DNA of 64,000 nt from Marinihelvus sp942491555 (GTDB lineage Bacteria > Pseudomonadota > Gammaproteobacteria > Xanthomonadales > SZUA-36). A program made the translations under genes and the position numbers. The notes below the pieces were generated by a model. It did no database searches and was not told where the DNA came from. It was given only the letters and a program-made list of their open reading frames with translations. Within the stretch, counting starts at the first letter, position 1. Every line of letters begins with the position of its first letter. Of the stretch, positions 52,329 to 60,856 are shown piece after piece. The stretch covers positions 1-64,000 of the forward strand of contig CALOBN010000005.1 in NCBI GenBank assembly GCA_942491555.1. Reading direction: 5' to 3'.

Positions 52329-52816
52329 TCCACCATCCGGTCTTCATCAAAAATCCAGTTCGCCTCGAAACGGCGTCCGGCGAGCATCAACGGCAACCAG
52401 ATCCGGTCATCTTCCCACATGAGGTCGTAAGGAATGGCATCCAACGGGGTCCATCGGGGGGCGGCCTCCGGTGACTCCGTCGGCGTACCAGTGAAGACTT
52501 CGGTGCGGTATACAAAACAGTGAATCGAGTAGCCATCCACGAACTGGAAGCGGTGCTCACCGAACAGATCGAGTGCCTCAACCTGGATGGAGAGTTCTTC
52601 CTCGCATTCCCGGATCGCACATTGTTCGATGGTTTCGCCGGGGTCGACTTTGCCGCCGGGGCCGTTCACCTTGCCCTTGCCCAGACCCCGTTTTTTATCG
52701 ATCAAAAGAATTTCATCGCCGCGCAGAACAAACACGAGGGTTGCCGTATCCACGGCGCGCCAGCATTTCCAGTCAATGTCTGCGACGCGGCGCGCCGCCA
52801 TGTATTCAGCGGACAT
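52304..52816 (-). CDS. MTH1-like Nudix hydrolase (oxidised purine nucleotide)
   Basis: A 170-residue Nudix protein. The box is GGKVDPGETIEQCAIRECEE. The downstream half (DAIPYDLMWEDDRIWLPLM, then RMVDYELFE) resembles animal MTH1/NUDT1 (…IPFKDMWPDDSYWFPL…) more than E. coli MutT. It should hydrolyse oxidised purine nucleoside triphosphates such as 8-oxo-dGTP. It converges with btuF, overlapping by 25 bases, and is encoded just downstream of tyrS on the same strand. The substrate is inferred. Confidence 0.78.
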   Translation of the reverse strand: MSAEYMAARRVADIDWKCWRAVDTATLVFVLRGDEILLIDKKRGLGKGKVNGPGGKVDPGETIEQCAIRECEEELSIQVEALDLFGEHRFQFVDGYSIHCFVYRTEVFTGTPTESPEAAPRWTPLDAIPYDLMWEDDRIWLPLMLAGRRFEANWIFDEDRMVDYELFEPA

Positions 52817-52837
52817 AGATTTCAGTAGACGGGGGTT

Positions 52838-54037
52838 TCAGCGTACATGCAGCTTGCAGAATTTACGCTTGCCCACCTGCAAGACACCCTCAAAGCCTGC
52901 TTCGAGCTGCAAGCTGCGGTCACTGACTTTTTCTCCATCAATACGCACACCACCCTGCTGGACCATGCGAAACGCCTCTGAATTGCTGCTGGTCAGGCCA
53001 CAGGCGGTCAGTGCAGTGGCGAGTCCGACGCCCTCGGCCCCGGCATCAATGGCCTGTTCAGGAATGTCCGTGGGCATTTCACCCTGGCGGAACCGTGCGA
53101 TGAAAGACTCGCGCGCCGCATCGGCGGCCGCCCGGTCATGAAAGCGCTCGACGATCTCCTCGCAAAGCAGAAACTTGATATCGCGCGGATTTTCACCAGC
53201 GGCAACCCGCGCACGGAATTCATCCAGCTCGCTGCTGGGACGAAAGCTCAGCAGGTCGAAGTAGCGCCACATTAACTCATCGGAAATCGACATAAGCTTG
53301 CCGAACATATCGGCCGGCTCATCGGTAATGCCCACGTAATTGTTCAGCGACTTGGACATTTTCTGCACCCCGTCCAGCCCTTCGAGCAGAGGCAGGGTAA
53401 TAATGACTTGCGGCTTCTGGTCATACTGCTGCTGCAGGTGGCGACCGACGAGCAAATTGAATTTCTGATCGGTGCCGCCCATCTCGACGTCTGCTTCAAG
53501 GCACACTGAGTCATAGCCCTGAGCGAGCGGGTACAGAAATTCGTGCACGGCGATCGGCTCGCCATTGCGGTAGCGGTTTTCAAAATCATCCCGCTCAAGC
53601 ATGCGCGCCACCGTATATTTTGCAGCCAGCCGGATCATTCCTTCCGAGCCCAGCTTGTTGATCCACTCGGAATTAAAACGAACTTCGGTTTTCTCCCGGT
53701 CCAGAATTTTGAATACCTGTTGCGCATAGGTTTCCGCATTGGCTTCAACGTCCTCGCGGGTGAGCGGCTTGCGGGTGACGTTCTTGCCGGTGGGGTCACC
53801 GATCATCCCGGTAAAATCACCGATCAGGAAAATCACCGTATGGCCGAGGTCCTGAAACTGGCGCATCTTGTTGATGATCACCGTATGACCCAGGTGCAGA
53901 TCGGGCGCTGTCGGATCAAAGCCCACCTTCACGCGCAGGGTCTTGCCTGATTTCAGGCGTTCTTCCAGGTCGTCGAGCTTAATGACCTCGTCGGTGCCCC
54001 GGGTAATGAGGTCGAGGGCGGCTTGCACATCACTCAT
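52838..54037 (-). CDS. tyrS: Tyrosyl-tRNA synthetase
   Basis: A 399-residue class I synthetase of the TyrS2 (TyrZ-like) form. The HIGH-like motif is HLGHTV, the tyrosine pocket includes GGTDQKFN, and the KMSKS loop is intact in VQKMSKSLNNY. A C-terminal S4 domain (RIDGEKVSDRSLQL) completes it. The frame is open upstream to 54145, but the ATG at 54037 gives the family N-terminus (MSDVQAALDLI). It diverges from mepM, a neighbour pair common in gammaproteobacteria. Confidence 0.96.
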   Translation of the reverse strand: MSDVQAALDLITRGTDEVIKLDDLEERLKSGKTLRVKVGFDPTAPDLHLGHTVIINKMRQFQDLGHTVIFLIGDFTGMIGDPTGKNVTRKPLTREDVEANAETYAQQVFKILDREKTEVRFNSEWINKLGSEGMIRLAAKYTVARMLERDDFENRYRNGEPIAVHEFLYPLAQGYDSVCLEADVEMGGTDQKFNLLVGRHLQQQYDQKPQVIITLPLLEGLDGVQKMSKSLNNYVGITDEPADMFGKLMSISDELMWRYFDLLSFRPSSELDEFRARVAAGENPRDIKFLLCEEIVERFHDRAAADAARESFIARFRQGEMPTDIPEQAIDAGAEGVGLATALTACGLTSSNSEAFRMVQQGGVRIDGEKVSDRSLQLEAGFEGVLQVGKRKFCKLHVR

Positions 54038-54094
54038 GCTGCTCTTCACTTTTTGTTGTTGGTCCACAAGCGGGACGGTAAAAGGCAAGCGGCC

Positions 54095-54100
54095 ATTGTA
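54095..54100 (-). promoter_or_regulatory. Putative -10 box of tyrS
   Basis: The minus strand reads GTTACAATGG, with TACAAT as a -10 candidate. A transcript would have a ~50-base leader with GAAG before the ATG. The -35 region is weak. Confidence 0.3.
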
Positions 54101-54155
54101 ACGGCAGGCGTCAGGGCTGAATACCGGCACGGTAATCCGGCGCATAGCACCGCGA

Positions 54156-54184
54156 TTGACCGTCTCACGCGTGACGGCTAAGGT
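54156..54184 (+). promoter_or_regulatory. Putative promoter of mepM
   Basis: TTGACC (54156-54161) matches the -35 consensus at five of six positions. It is followed, after exactly 17 bases, by TAAGGT, a weak -10. The gene starts 48 bases downstream. Confidence 0.35.
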
Positions 54185-54232
54185 TACGCCAGCCAGAACT
54201 TCCAGAACGATCCGATGTCTTGAGCTGTGGTC

Positions 54233-55627
54233 ATGAAAAAACCTAAAACAACCAAGCTGTTTGACCGCGTCTCACTGACGCCAGACAAGTGGACCGTGCA
54301 CCTGACGCGGGCCCGGCTGGCGGCATTCGGAGTCACCCTGATCGCTATCGGCTTTGCGCTGGGCGGAATCAAGCGTACGGAACCACCCATCGAGGCAAAA
54401 CTGGCCACGCAGAAAATGGTGCTGGCACTTCCCGAACAGGCCACCGCCAGGGAAATCCTCGATCTGCCGGACGCGCAAGCCGGTGAGCCCGTGCAAACAG
54501 CCATCGAAGAGATCGTCGAGCGCGAAACCCGCGAGAGTTGGGATTCGGTCACCGTGCAAAGTGGACAGAGCCTGGACCGGATCTTTCGGGATCAGCAGTT
54601 CAGTATCGGCCTGCTACACCAGATTCTGGAACTGGACGACGATACCGCGCGCCTGACACGCATTCGTCCTGGCGACCAGTTCGACTTCATGCGCCATGAG
54701 GACGGTAGTCTGAAGCGCATGCGCTACGCCATCGACGAGGAGAACTATCTGCTCATTGATAGCGGCCCGGAGGGCGCCTTTGCCAGCCGCCAATTGCGGG
54801 AAATTTTCCGCGAACCCGCCGAGGCTGAAGGCCGAATCGAGTCATCGCTTTTCCTGGCCGCCAAGGCGGCAGGCATGAGCGATGCCATGACCATGCAACT
54901 GGCCAATATTTTCGGCTGGGATATCGATTTTGTGCTGGATATCCGCGAAGGGGATCGCTTCTTCGTTCTGTACGAGAAAGTCTACCGCGATGGCGAATAT
55001 CTGCGTGACGGCGATATCCTGGCTGCCACCTTTATCAATCAGGGTGAACGTTACCAGGCCATTCTGCATGAGGAGGACGGGGTTTTCGCCTATTATTCGC
55101 CGGACGGACGGCCGATGAAAAAGGCCTTTCTGCGCGCGCCGCTGAATTTCTCCTACATCAGCTCAAATTTTAACCCCAAACGTTTTCACCCGATTTTGCG
55201 CCGCGTCAAGGCACATAACGGTATCGACTACAGGGCGCCCAGCGGCACGCCGGTTTACGCTGCAGGTCAGGGCCGGGTGATAAAGTCAGCCTATGACAAG
55301 TACAACGGACACCATGTATTCATCCAGCACTCCGGAAGCATCGTGACCAAGTATCTCCACTTTACCAAGCGCAACGTCAAGCAGGGCCAGAGTGTCAAAC
55401 AGGGCCAGGTGATCGGCTTTGTAGGCTCAACCGGTATGTCGACAGCCCCGCATCTGCATTATGAATTCCTGGTCAACGGCGTACACCGCAATCCGCGCAC
55501 CGTCCCTCTGCCCAAGGCGGAGCCGTTGGAGGGCTCCACCCTCGCCAGCTTCCAGGCGAACGCCGCACCGCTTCAGAACCGGCTCAGCCGGCTCGAGTCA
55601 GCGTCACTCTACGCAGCGCGGGAATGA
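54233..55627 (+). CDS. mepM: Peptidoglycan DD-metalloendopeptidase (M23, MepM-like)
   Basis: A 464-residue envelope protein. An N-terminal membrane anchor (about residues 22-40) is followed by a LysM/OapA-like domain (WDSVTVQSGQSLDRIFRD). The C-terminal M23 peptidase domain (about residues 310-420) has zinc ligands in HNGIDYRAPSGTP (HxxxD) and the HLHYEF motif (HxH). It should cut peptide crosslinks between stem peptides to allow wall growth. GTG 54227 is an alternative start. It is coupled to anmK by an ATGA overlap. Confidence 0.92.
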   Translation: MKKPKTTKLFDRVSLTPDKWTVHLTRARLAAFGVTLIAIGFALGGIKRTEPPIEAKLATQKMVLALPEQATAREILDLPDAQAGEPVQTAIEEIVERETRESWDSVTVQSGQSLDRIFRDQQFSIGLLHQILELDDDTARLTRIRPGDQFDFMRHEDGSLKRMRYAIDEENYLLIDSGPEGAFASRQLREIFREPAEAEGRIESSLFLAAKAAGMSDAMTMQLANIFGWDIDFVLDIREGDRFFVLYEKVYRDGEYLRDGDILAATFINQGERYQAILHEEDGVFAYYSPDGRPMKKAFLRAPLNFSYISSNFNPKRFHPILRRVKAHNGIDYRAPSGTPVYAAGQGRVIKSAYDKYNGHHVFIQHSGSIVTKYLHFTKRNVKQGQSVKQGQVIGFVGSTGMSTAPHLHYEFLVNGVHRNPRTVPLPKAEPLEGSTLASFQANAAPLQNRLSRLESASLYAARE

Positions 55628-56739
55628 CGAACCCGGCTTACATCGGACTGATCTCCGGCACGAGCCGGGACGGCCTTGATGCCGCACTGGTGACTATTGA
55701 CGATCAGCAATGGCCACACGTGGTCGCGGCCTACTGCGCGCCCTACCCGTCCGCCTTGCGCAATGCCATTGATGAGCTTATCGCCCTGGGCCGTTGTCCG
55801 ACCGGGGTGGAAGCACAGCGGGCGGATCAGGAGTTCGGCCACTTTCTGACTGATGTTTGCCGCAGTCTGCTGAGCAGGGCAGACGTGCCGGATATTACGC
55901 TGGCAGCGATCGGCTCACACGGGCAAACGGTCTGGCATGACCCCAATGCGGAGCCGGGTATTTCCTTGCAGATTGGTAATGCCGACCTGCTGTCCAGTGC
56001 CCTTGAGGTGCCCGTGGTGTTTAATTTTCGCGCGGCAGATTTGCAGGCGGGCGGCGTGGGTGCGCCACTGGCGCCGCTACTGCACCGCGCCTTGTTTGCA
56101 AGCCATGCGCCCTGTGCGGTAGTGAATCTTGGCGGTATTGCCAATGTCACCCTGCTGGACAAACACGGCAATGTGCGGGGTTTCGACACAGGTCCGGCCA
56201 ATTGCCTGATGGATATGTGGACTCAACGGCACCGGCATGCCAGCTATGATGCCAACGGCGACTTTGCCCGAACCGGGAAGGTGTCCAGGCCGCTTCTGAA
56301 GAGACTGCTGGCAGAACCCTACTTCGCCCAGGAGGCGCCCAAGAGCACCGGGCTGGAGCTGTTCAATGAACTCTGGCTGGAGCAGCACCTGGCGGGTGAT
56401 GAATCACCGCGTGACGTGCAGAGAACGCTGCTCGAGTTGACCGTGGAAACCATCGCCCAGGCGCTGGAGCAGGCGCCCGAGCGACCCAGACATGCCTGGC
56501 TATGTGGTGGCGGTGTTCACAACGGCTTTTTTACCGAGCGCTTGCAGGAACGGTTGAGCAACGTTGCCATTCAATCCAGCGCCGAGGCGGGTATCGACCC
56601 GGACTGGGTGGAGGCCACGTTATTTGCCTGGCTCGCCCACCGCCGGCTACAGGAACAAGCCTCGGAAACCGGCCCCATCACGGGCGCCAACCAGGCTGTG
56701 CTGCTGGGCGACATCACCACGACAAACGAGGAGTGCTGA
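55624..56739 (+). CDS. anmK: Anhydro-N-acetylmuramic acid kinase
   Basis: A 371-residue sugar kinase that opens 1,6-anhydro-MurNAc and phosphorylates it to MurNAc-6-P in peptidoglycan recycling. GLISGTSRDGLDAALV opens the protein, VVNLGGIANVT and RGFDTGPANCLMDMW form the phosphate and sugar sites, and WLCGGGVHNGF lies near the C-terminus. The length is standard. Its position directly after mepM, in ATGA overlap, ties wall cleavage to recycling. Confidence 0.96.
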   Translation: MTNPAYIGLISGTSRDGLDAALVTIDDQQWPHVVAAYCAPYPSALRNAIDELIALGRCPTGVEAQRADQEFGHFLTDVCRSLLSRADVPDITLAAIGSHGQTVWHDPNAEPGISLQIGNADLLSSALEVPVVFNFRAADLQAGGVGAPLAPLLHRALFASHAPCAVVNLGGIANVTLLDKHGNVRGFDTGPANCLMDMWTQRHRHASYDANGDFARTGKVSRPLLKRLLAEPYFAQEAPKSTGLELFNELWLEQHLAGDESPRDVQRTLLELTVETIAQALEQAPERPRHAWLCGGGVHNGFFTERLQERLSNVAIQSSAEAGIDPDWVEATLFAWLAHRRLQEQASETGPITGANQAVLLGDITTTNEEC

Positions 56740-56743
56740 GTTA

Positions 56744-57118
56744 ATGAACCTGCTATTAAACATTCTCTGGTTTGTGCTGGGTGGCTGGCTGATATTTTTG
56801 GCCTATTTGCTCGGCGGCTTGATTTTATGCATCACAATTATTGGCATACCGTTCGGGATCCAGTGTTTCAAGCTGTCCGTGCTGGGACTGGCGCCCTTTG
56901 GCCGCACCATTCGCGAAATTGAACCGCCGGGCGGTCCGTTGGCGATTATCATGAATGTCATCTGGATCCTGCTGCCCGGGCTCGAGCTGGCGATTATTCA
57001 CCTGGTTCTGGCCGGTATTTTTGCCATTACCATTATCGGGCTGCCTTTCGCTGCCCAGCACCTGAAAATGACCCGCCTGGCGATTCTGCCTTTCGGCTTT
57101 ACCGTCAGCGATCGCTAA
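56744..57118 (+). CDS. yccF: YccF-domain membrane protein
   Basis: A 124-residue inner-membrane protein with two YccF repeats, each with hydrophobic helices and an LxxCIxxIGIPFxxQ-like motif. The first is ITIIGIPFGIQCFKLS and the second ITIIGLPFAAQHLKMT. The function of YccF is unknown. The ATG at 56744 is preceded by GGAG; the frame is open upstream within anmK. It overlaps the end of convergent ampG by 14 bases. Confidence 0.88.
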   Translation: MNLLLNILWFVLGGWLIFLAYLLGGLILCITIIGIPFGIQCFKLSVLGLAPFGRTIREIEPPGGPLAIIMNVIWILLPGLELAIIHLVLAGIFAITIIGLPFAAQHLKMTRLAILPFGFTVSDR

Positions 57119-58484
57119 GCTTCACCTCATCCGTCGCCGCGCCTCGCCCGGTAAACAGAAACCAGGTGCACAGGGCAATGGCCGGTATGCCAAGGCCCGC
57201 TGCGTACAGAAAGAAGCTGACGTAACCGAAGGCATCCACCATGAAACCGGAGAAGCCACCGATAAACTTGCCTGGCAGGGTCATGAGCGAACTGAGCAGC
57301 GCGTACTGGGTGGCCGTATAGTGCTGGTCTACCAGCGATGAGAGCCATGCGATAAGCGTGACGGAGGCAAAACCGTTGGAAAAATTATCCGCGCCAATGG
57401 TCACAAAAAGGGCTGGAATTGAGTAGCCCACCGTCGCCAGCCACGCGAAAAACAAGTTGGTGACAGCAACCAGCAATGCGCCGATCAGCATCATTCCAGG
57501 AATTCCATAGCGCGCGACCATTACCCCGCCAGCGATGCCACCAAAAATTGTCATGCTCAAGCCAAACAACTTGGTTACCGATGCAATCTCGGACAAAGAA
57601 AATCCCAGCTCGATGTACAAGGGATTGGCCATCGCCGCCATGGAAATGTCAGAAATCTTGTACAAACCCACCAGGGCAAGGATCGCCACCGAGCGCCAAC
57701 GATAACGCGCCAGAAAAGCCAGCAACGGAGCGAGCACTGCGCCGGTGAGCCAGACGCGCAGTTTGCTGGTTCCCGGCGAGGACGCCAAGCGACGCACCCA
57801 CGGGTCCTCCTGAAAGTCGGACAGCGGCCGTTTGCGAGCCGGCTCCGGCGAGATCACAACTGCCAGCATGCCGACGCCCATACACAGTGCCATGGAAAGA
57901 TAGGCGACGCGCCAGCTGAAAAAATCCGCCAGATACAGAGCGCCGGCGCCAGCAACGAGAAGAGCGACCCGGTAGCCGAGTACATAGGTGCTTGCCATGG
58001 CCGCCTGAAATTCGTTGACCTCCGATTCAATCCGGTAGGCGTCAATTGTTATGTCCTGGGTGGCTGAGCAAAAGGCAGCAAACAGGCCGACCACGGCCAG
58101 AAGCGCCAGGTTCTCAAGCGGGTCCAGTTGCGCCATGATTGCAAAAGCGGCGGCCAGTCCGCACTGCGCCAACAGCATCCAGCCACGACGTTGCCCAAGC
58201 CACCGACAGAGCAGGGGCAGCTCCAGCTTGTCCACCACCGGAGCCCACAGCACCTTGATTGAATACGTGATTCCGATCCAGGAAAACAGCCCAATGGCCG
58301 TTCGTGACACACCAGCCGAGGCGAGCCAGGCGTTAAGCGTGCTGAACACCAGGAGAAAAGGCAGGCCTGCCGAGAAACCCAGCAGTAGCATCCGCAGAAC
58401 CGCCGGACGAAGATAGACGGCCAGTGACTCCGTCCAACGCGCGGCCGCTTGCGGCTCGCTCTGCGGTCTATCGTCCAATGTCAA
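57105..58484 (-). CDS. ampG: Muropeptide permease AmpG (MFS)
   Basis: A 459-residue MFS transporter with about 12-14 membrane helices that imports GlcNAc-anhydroMurNAc peptides for recycling. Motifs fitting AmpG are GFSAGLPFLLVFSTLNAWL in helix 1, TYSIKVLWAPVVDKLELP, and CSATQDITIDAYRIE. The proximity to anmK, mepM and ampE supports the call. Its start overlaps the end of the upstream xth gene by 17 bases, so the two are likely co-transcribed. Confidence 0.92.
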   Translation of the reverse strand: MTLDDRPQSEPQAAARWTESLAVYLRPAVLRMLLLGFSAGLPFLLVFSTLNAWLASAGVSRTAIGLFSWIGITYSIKVLWAPVVDKLELPLLCRWLGQRRGWMLLAQCGLAAAFAIMAQLDPLENLALLAVVGLFAAFCSATQDITIDAYRIESEVNEFQAAMASTYVLGYRVALLVAGAGALYLADFFSWRVAYLSMALCMGVGMLAVVISPEPARKRPLSDFQEDPWVRRLASSPGTSKLRVWLTGAVLAPLLAFLARYRWRSVAILALVGLYKISDISMAAMANPLYIELGFSLSEIASVTKLFGLSMTIFGGIAGGVMVARYGIPGMMLIGALLVAVTNLFFAWLATVGYSIPALFVTIGADNFSNGFASVTLIAWLSSLVDQHYTATQYALLSSLMTLPGKFIGGFSGFMVDAFGYVSFFLYAAGLGIPAIALCTWFLFTGRGAATDEVKLSDR

Positions 58485-59247
58485 ATGCGTAATCGAGCGT
58501 CAGGGGCGCATGGTCAGAAAAACGCTCATCCTTGTAGATTTCCACACCGGTGACCTTATCGGCCAACGCCGGTGTGGTGACGTGGTAGTCAATGCGCCAC
58601 CCCGTATTATTGGCCCAGGCCTGACCCCGGTTGGACCACCAGGTGTAGTGATCTTCACCCGGCTCGAACTGGCGAAATGCATCGCGCAGTCCGACATCGC
58701 CGAAGATCTCGGTCATCCACGCGCGTTCTTCCGGCAGAAAGCCTGAATTCTTCAGATTGCCGCGCCAGTTCTTGATGTCGATCTTGTGATGCGCAATGTT
58801 CCAGTCACCACAAATAATCCACTCCCGGCCACTGGCGGCGAACTCCTCGAGACGGGGCTTGATCCAGTCCATGCAGGCAAACTTCACGTCCTGGCGAACC
58901 TCGCTGCTCGAGCCTGACGGGAAATACAGGGATACCACGCTCAGATTGCCAAAATCAGCCTGAATCCAGCGCCCCTCCGAGTCCATGGCCTCGAAACCGA
59001 TTCCATAGTGAACCCGGTCCGGCTGATGCTTCGCATAAATGGCAGTACCGCTGTACCCCGGCTTGAGCGCGTCATGGTAATAACAGTGATAACCCACCGG
59101 AAAAAACGCCCGGTCCTTCAGCTGGTGATGCTGCGCCTTGGTCTCCTGGATACAGACCACATCCGGGTCCTCACCCTTCATCCAGTCAAAGAAACCCTTC
59201 CGCTCCGCCGCGCGGATGCCATTTGCATTCAAAGATACGATTTTCAT
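58468..59247 (-). CDS. Exodeoxyribonuclease III family protein (second copy)
   Basis: A 259-residue exonuclease III-type enzyme, a paralog of 1347-2120. MKIVSLNANGIRAAERKGF starts the domain; QETKAQ, WIICGDWNIAHHKID, WRIDYH and FSDHAPLTL retain the catalytic residues. In Pseudomonas the related crc gene also sits beside pyrE; because the nuclease residues are intact here, repair is favoured over a Crc-like role. An ATG at 59304 would add 19 residues. It is the first gene of a pair with ampG and diverges from pyrE. Confidence 0.9.
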   Translation of the reverse strand: MKIVSLNANGIRAAERKGFFDWMKGEDPDVVCIQETKAQHHQLKDRAFFPVGYHCYYHDALKPGYSGTAIYAKHQPDRVHYGIGFEAMDSEGRWIQADFGNLSVVSLYFPSGSSSEVRQDVKFACMDWIKPRLEEFAASGREWIICGDWNIAHHKIDIKNWRGNLKNSGFLPEERAWMTEIFGDVGLRDAFRQFEPGEDHYTWWSNRGQAWANNTGWRIDYHVTTPALADKVTGVEIYKDERFSDHAPLTLDYAFDIGR

Positions 59248-59405
59248 GGCACGCAGAATAACGGGTTTGCCCAACATCTTCATGAACAAAGTACCGACCC
59301 CCACCTAAAAAAGGAGACGCGTCTTACCCGCCCCACACCCTCAAACAGTCAGTCACCCTCCCGCTGGCTATTTGAACAAACTTTGCATTTGAATTATCGC
59401 GCCAA

Positions 59406-59465
59406 GGAATTCCCCCTTTCTCCGCGCGCAGGACCCCGTCCGAGCACGGAGAAAGGGGGAATTCC
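59406..59465. repeat. Perfect 19-bp inverted repeat between xth and pyrE
   Basis: GGAATTCCCCCTTTCTCCG and CGGAGAAAGGGGGAATTCC are exact complements separated by 22 bases. The loop can form its own small stem (GGAC-CCC-GTCC). No T tract follows, so it is not a simple terminator. It lies 88 bases before pyrE and 159 bases before xth. It could be a REP-like or small mobile element or a pyrE leader structure. The remainder of 59248-59552 shows nothing I can call. Confidence 0.6.
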
Positions 59466-59552
59466 CGTGACGGATCCCCACAAGGTTTTTCAAAGAACCC
59501 AAATAAAACGTCCCGTGATAGACTCATCAAACTTCACACCGTTAAATGCTGA

Positions 59553-60194
59553 ATGTCTTCATACAAGACGCGTTTCTTCGAACTCGCCCTGCGGAAAGGT
59601 AACTTGAGGTTCGGAGAATTTACGCTGAAGTCTGGACGGGTCAGTCCGTATTTTTTCAATGCGGGTGGCTTTGACGACGGCGCATCACTGGCAGTCCTGG
59701 CGGACTGCTACAGCGATGCGATCAGCGATTCAGCACTCGCCTTCGACATGCTCTATGGACCGGCCTACAAGGGGATACCCCTCGCGGCCGCGCTTGCTGT
59801 GTCCTTGTTTCGACGCCACGAGCGTAATGTGCCTTTTTGCTACAACCGCAAAGAGGCCAAAGATCATGGTGAGGGTGGCGATCTGGTGGGAGCGGACCTG
59901 CGTGGCCGGGTGCTTATTGTCGATGATGTGATATCGGCGGGCACTTCGGTTCGTGAGTCCATTATGAGAATTTCCGATTCCGGCGCCACACCGGCGGGTG
60001 TGGCAATAGCGCTGGACAGGCAGGAACGCGGGCAGGGAGCCCTTTCGGCAGCCAGGGAAGTTGTTGAGGAATACGGAATCCCTGTGGTCGCCATCGCCGG
60101 CATGGATGACCTCATCGACCATTTCGAGAGCAATCCGAATGACCGAATCAACCTCCCTGCCCTGCGCGAGTACCGGGAGCGATACGGCACGTAA
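59553..60194 (+). CDS. pyrE: Orotate phosphoribosyltransferase
   Basis: A 213-residue type I phosphoribosyltransferase that makes OMP from orotate and PRPP. MLYGPAYKGIPLA and FCYNRKEAKDHGEGG are the orotate and flexible-loop regions, and LIVDDVISAGTSVRES is the PRPP motif. The length matches E. coli PyrE. It diverges from xth. A small secreted-protein gene starts inside its last 56 bases. Confidence 0.96.
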   Translation: MSSYKTRFFELALRKGNLRFGEFTLKSGRVSPYFFNAGGFDDGASLAVLADCYSDAISDSALAFDMLYGPAYKGIPLAAALAVSLFRRHERNVPFCYNRKEAKDHGEGGDLVGADLRGRVLIVDDVISAGTSVRESIMRISDSGATPAGVAIALDRQERGQGALSAAREVVEEYGIPVVAIAGMDDLIDHFESNPNDRINLPALREYRERYGT

Positions 60195-60795
60195 AAGCAC
60201 ACTGCGATGGACCGCTTTGTTGCTCACCGCCCTGTTGGCGGTGCCCGTGCTTGCCGCACCCGTTAAAAAGTTCAAATGGCTGACCGTTGAAGGTGAAACC
60301 ATCTTCAATCCCACGCCGCCAGATGACCCCAACCAGCCTTACTGCCATCGGCTTGACGATGGGCCGTGGACCTGTGTGCGCGGCGCCGACCAGTTTGCGC
60401 CCCCGCCACCGGACCCGGACATCGCGTCTGCCGAGGAACGGCAACGCCAGCAGGACCTGCTGCTGCGCACCCGCTATCGTTCCCTTGAAGATATTGATCA
60501 TCAGTTTCAGGAAGAAATGGATCAATTTGTGTTTCAGCGCAATGTCGCCATGAGCAATCAGCGCTTGCAAAAAGGCCAGTTGTTCGCAGCCATCGAGGTT
60601 GCCGCAAACCGCGAGCGGGCCGGGCTGGAGGTGCGGGAAGATCAGCTGGCCCAGGTCAGGCTGGCACGGGACAATCTGCAGATGACCAATGACACCCTGG
60701 CGCTCATTGCTGCCGAAGAAACCCGCCTGCGCGAACGAAACGATGCGCGCAAAGCCCGTTATCTGGAGCTGATGGAGCAGTACGCTTCCCCCTGA
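60139..60795 (+). CDS. Secreted coiled-coil protein, diverged DUF4124-like (paralog 1)
   Basis: A 218-residue predicted exported protein. A polar stretch precedes the signal sequence LRWTALLLTALLAVPVLAA. The mature part begins APVKKFKWLTVEGETIFNPTPPDD, a diverged DUF4124-like segment. A long charged helix follows, with LEDIDHQFQEEMDQF and FAAIEVAANRERAGLEV. The same helix motifs occur in the next gene, so the two are tandem paralogs. The start at 60139 places the beginning inside pyrE (56-base overlap); a later start is possible but has no clear signal. The function is unknown. Confidence 0.7.
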   Translation: MTESTSLPCASTGSDTARKSTLRWTALLLTALLAVPVLAAPVKKFKWLTVEGETIFNPTPPDDPNQPYCHRLDDGPWTCVRGADQFAPPPPDPDIASAEERQRQQDLLLRTRYRSLEDIDHQFQEEMDQFVFQRNVAMSNQRLQKGQLFAAIEVAANRERAGLEVREDQLAQVRLARDNLQMTNDTLALIAAEETRLRERNDARKARYLELMEQYASP

Positions 60796-60856
60796 GTCGC
60801 GGCTGCGGTGATCTCCGGCCGTGGATTTTTTCCTTTTCCCGGCGTATTGTTAGGGC

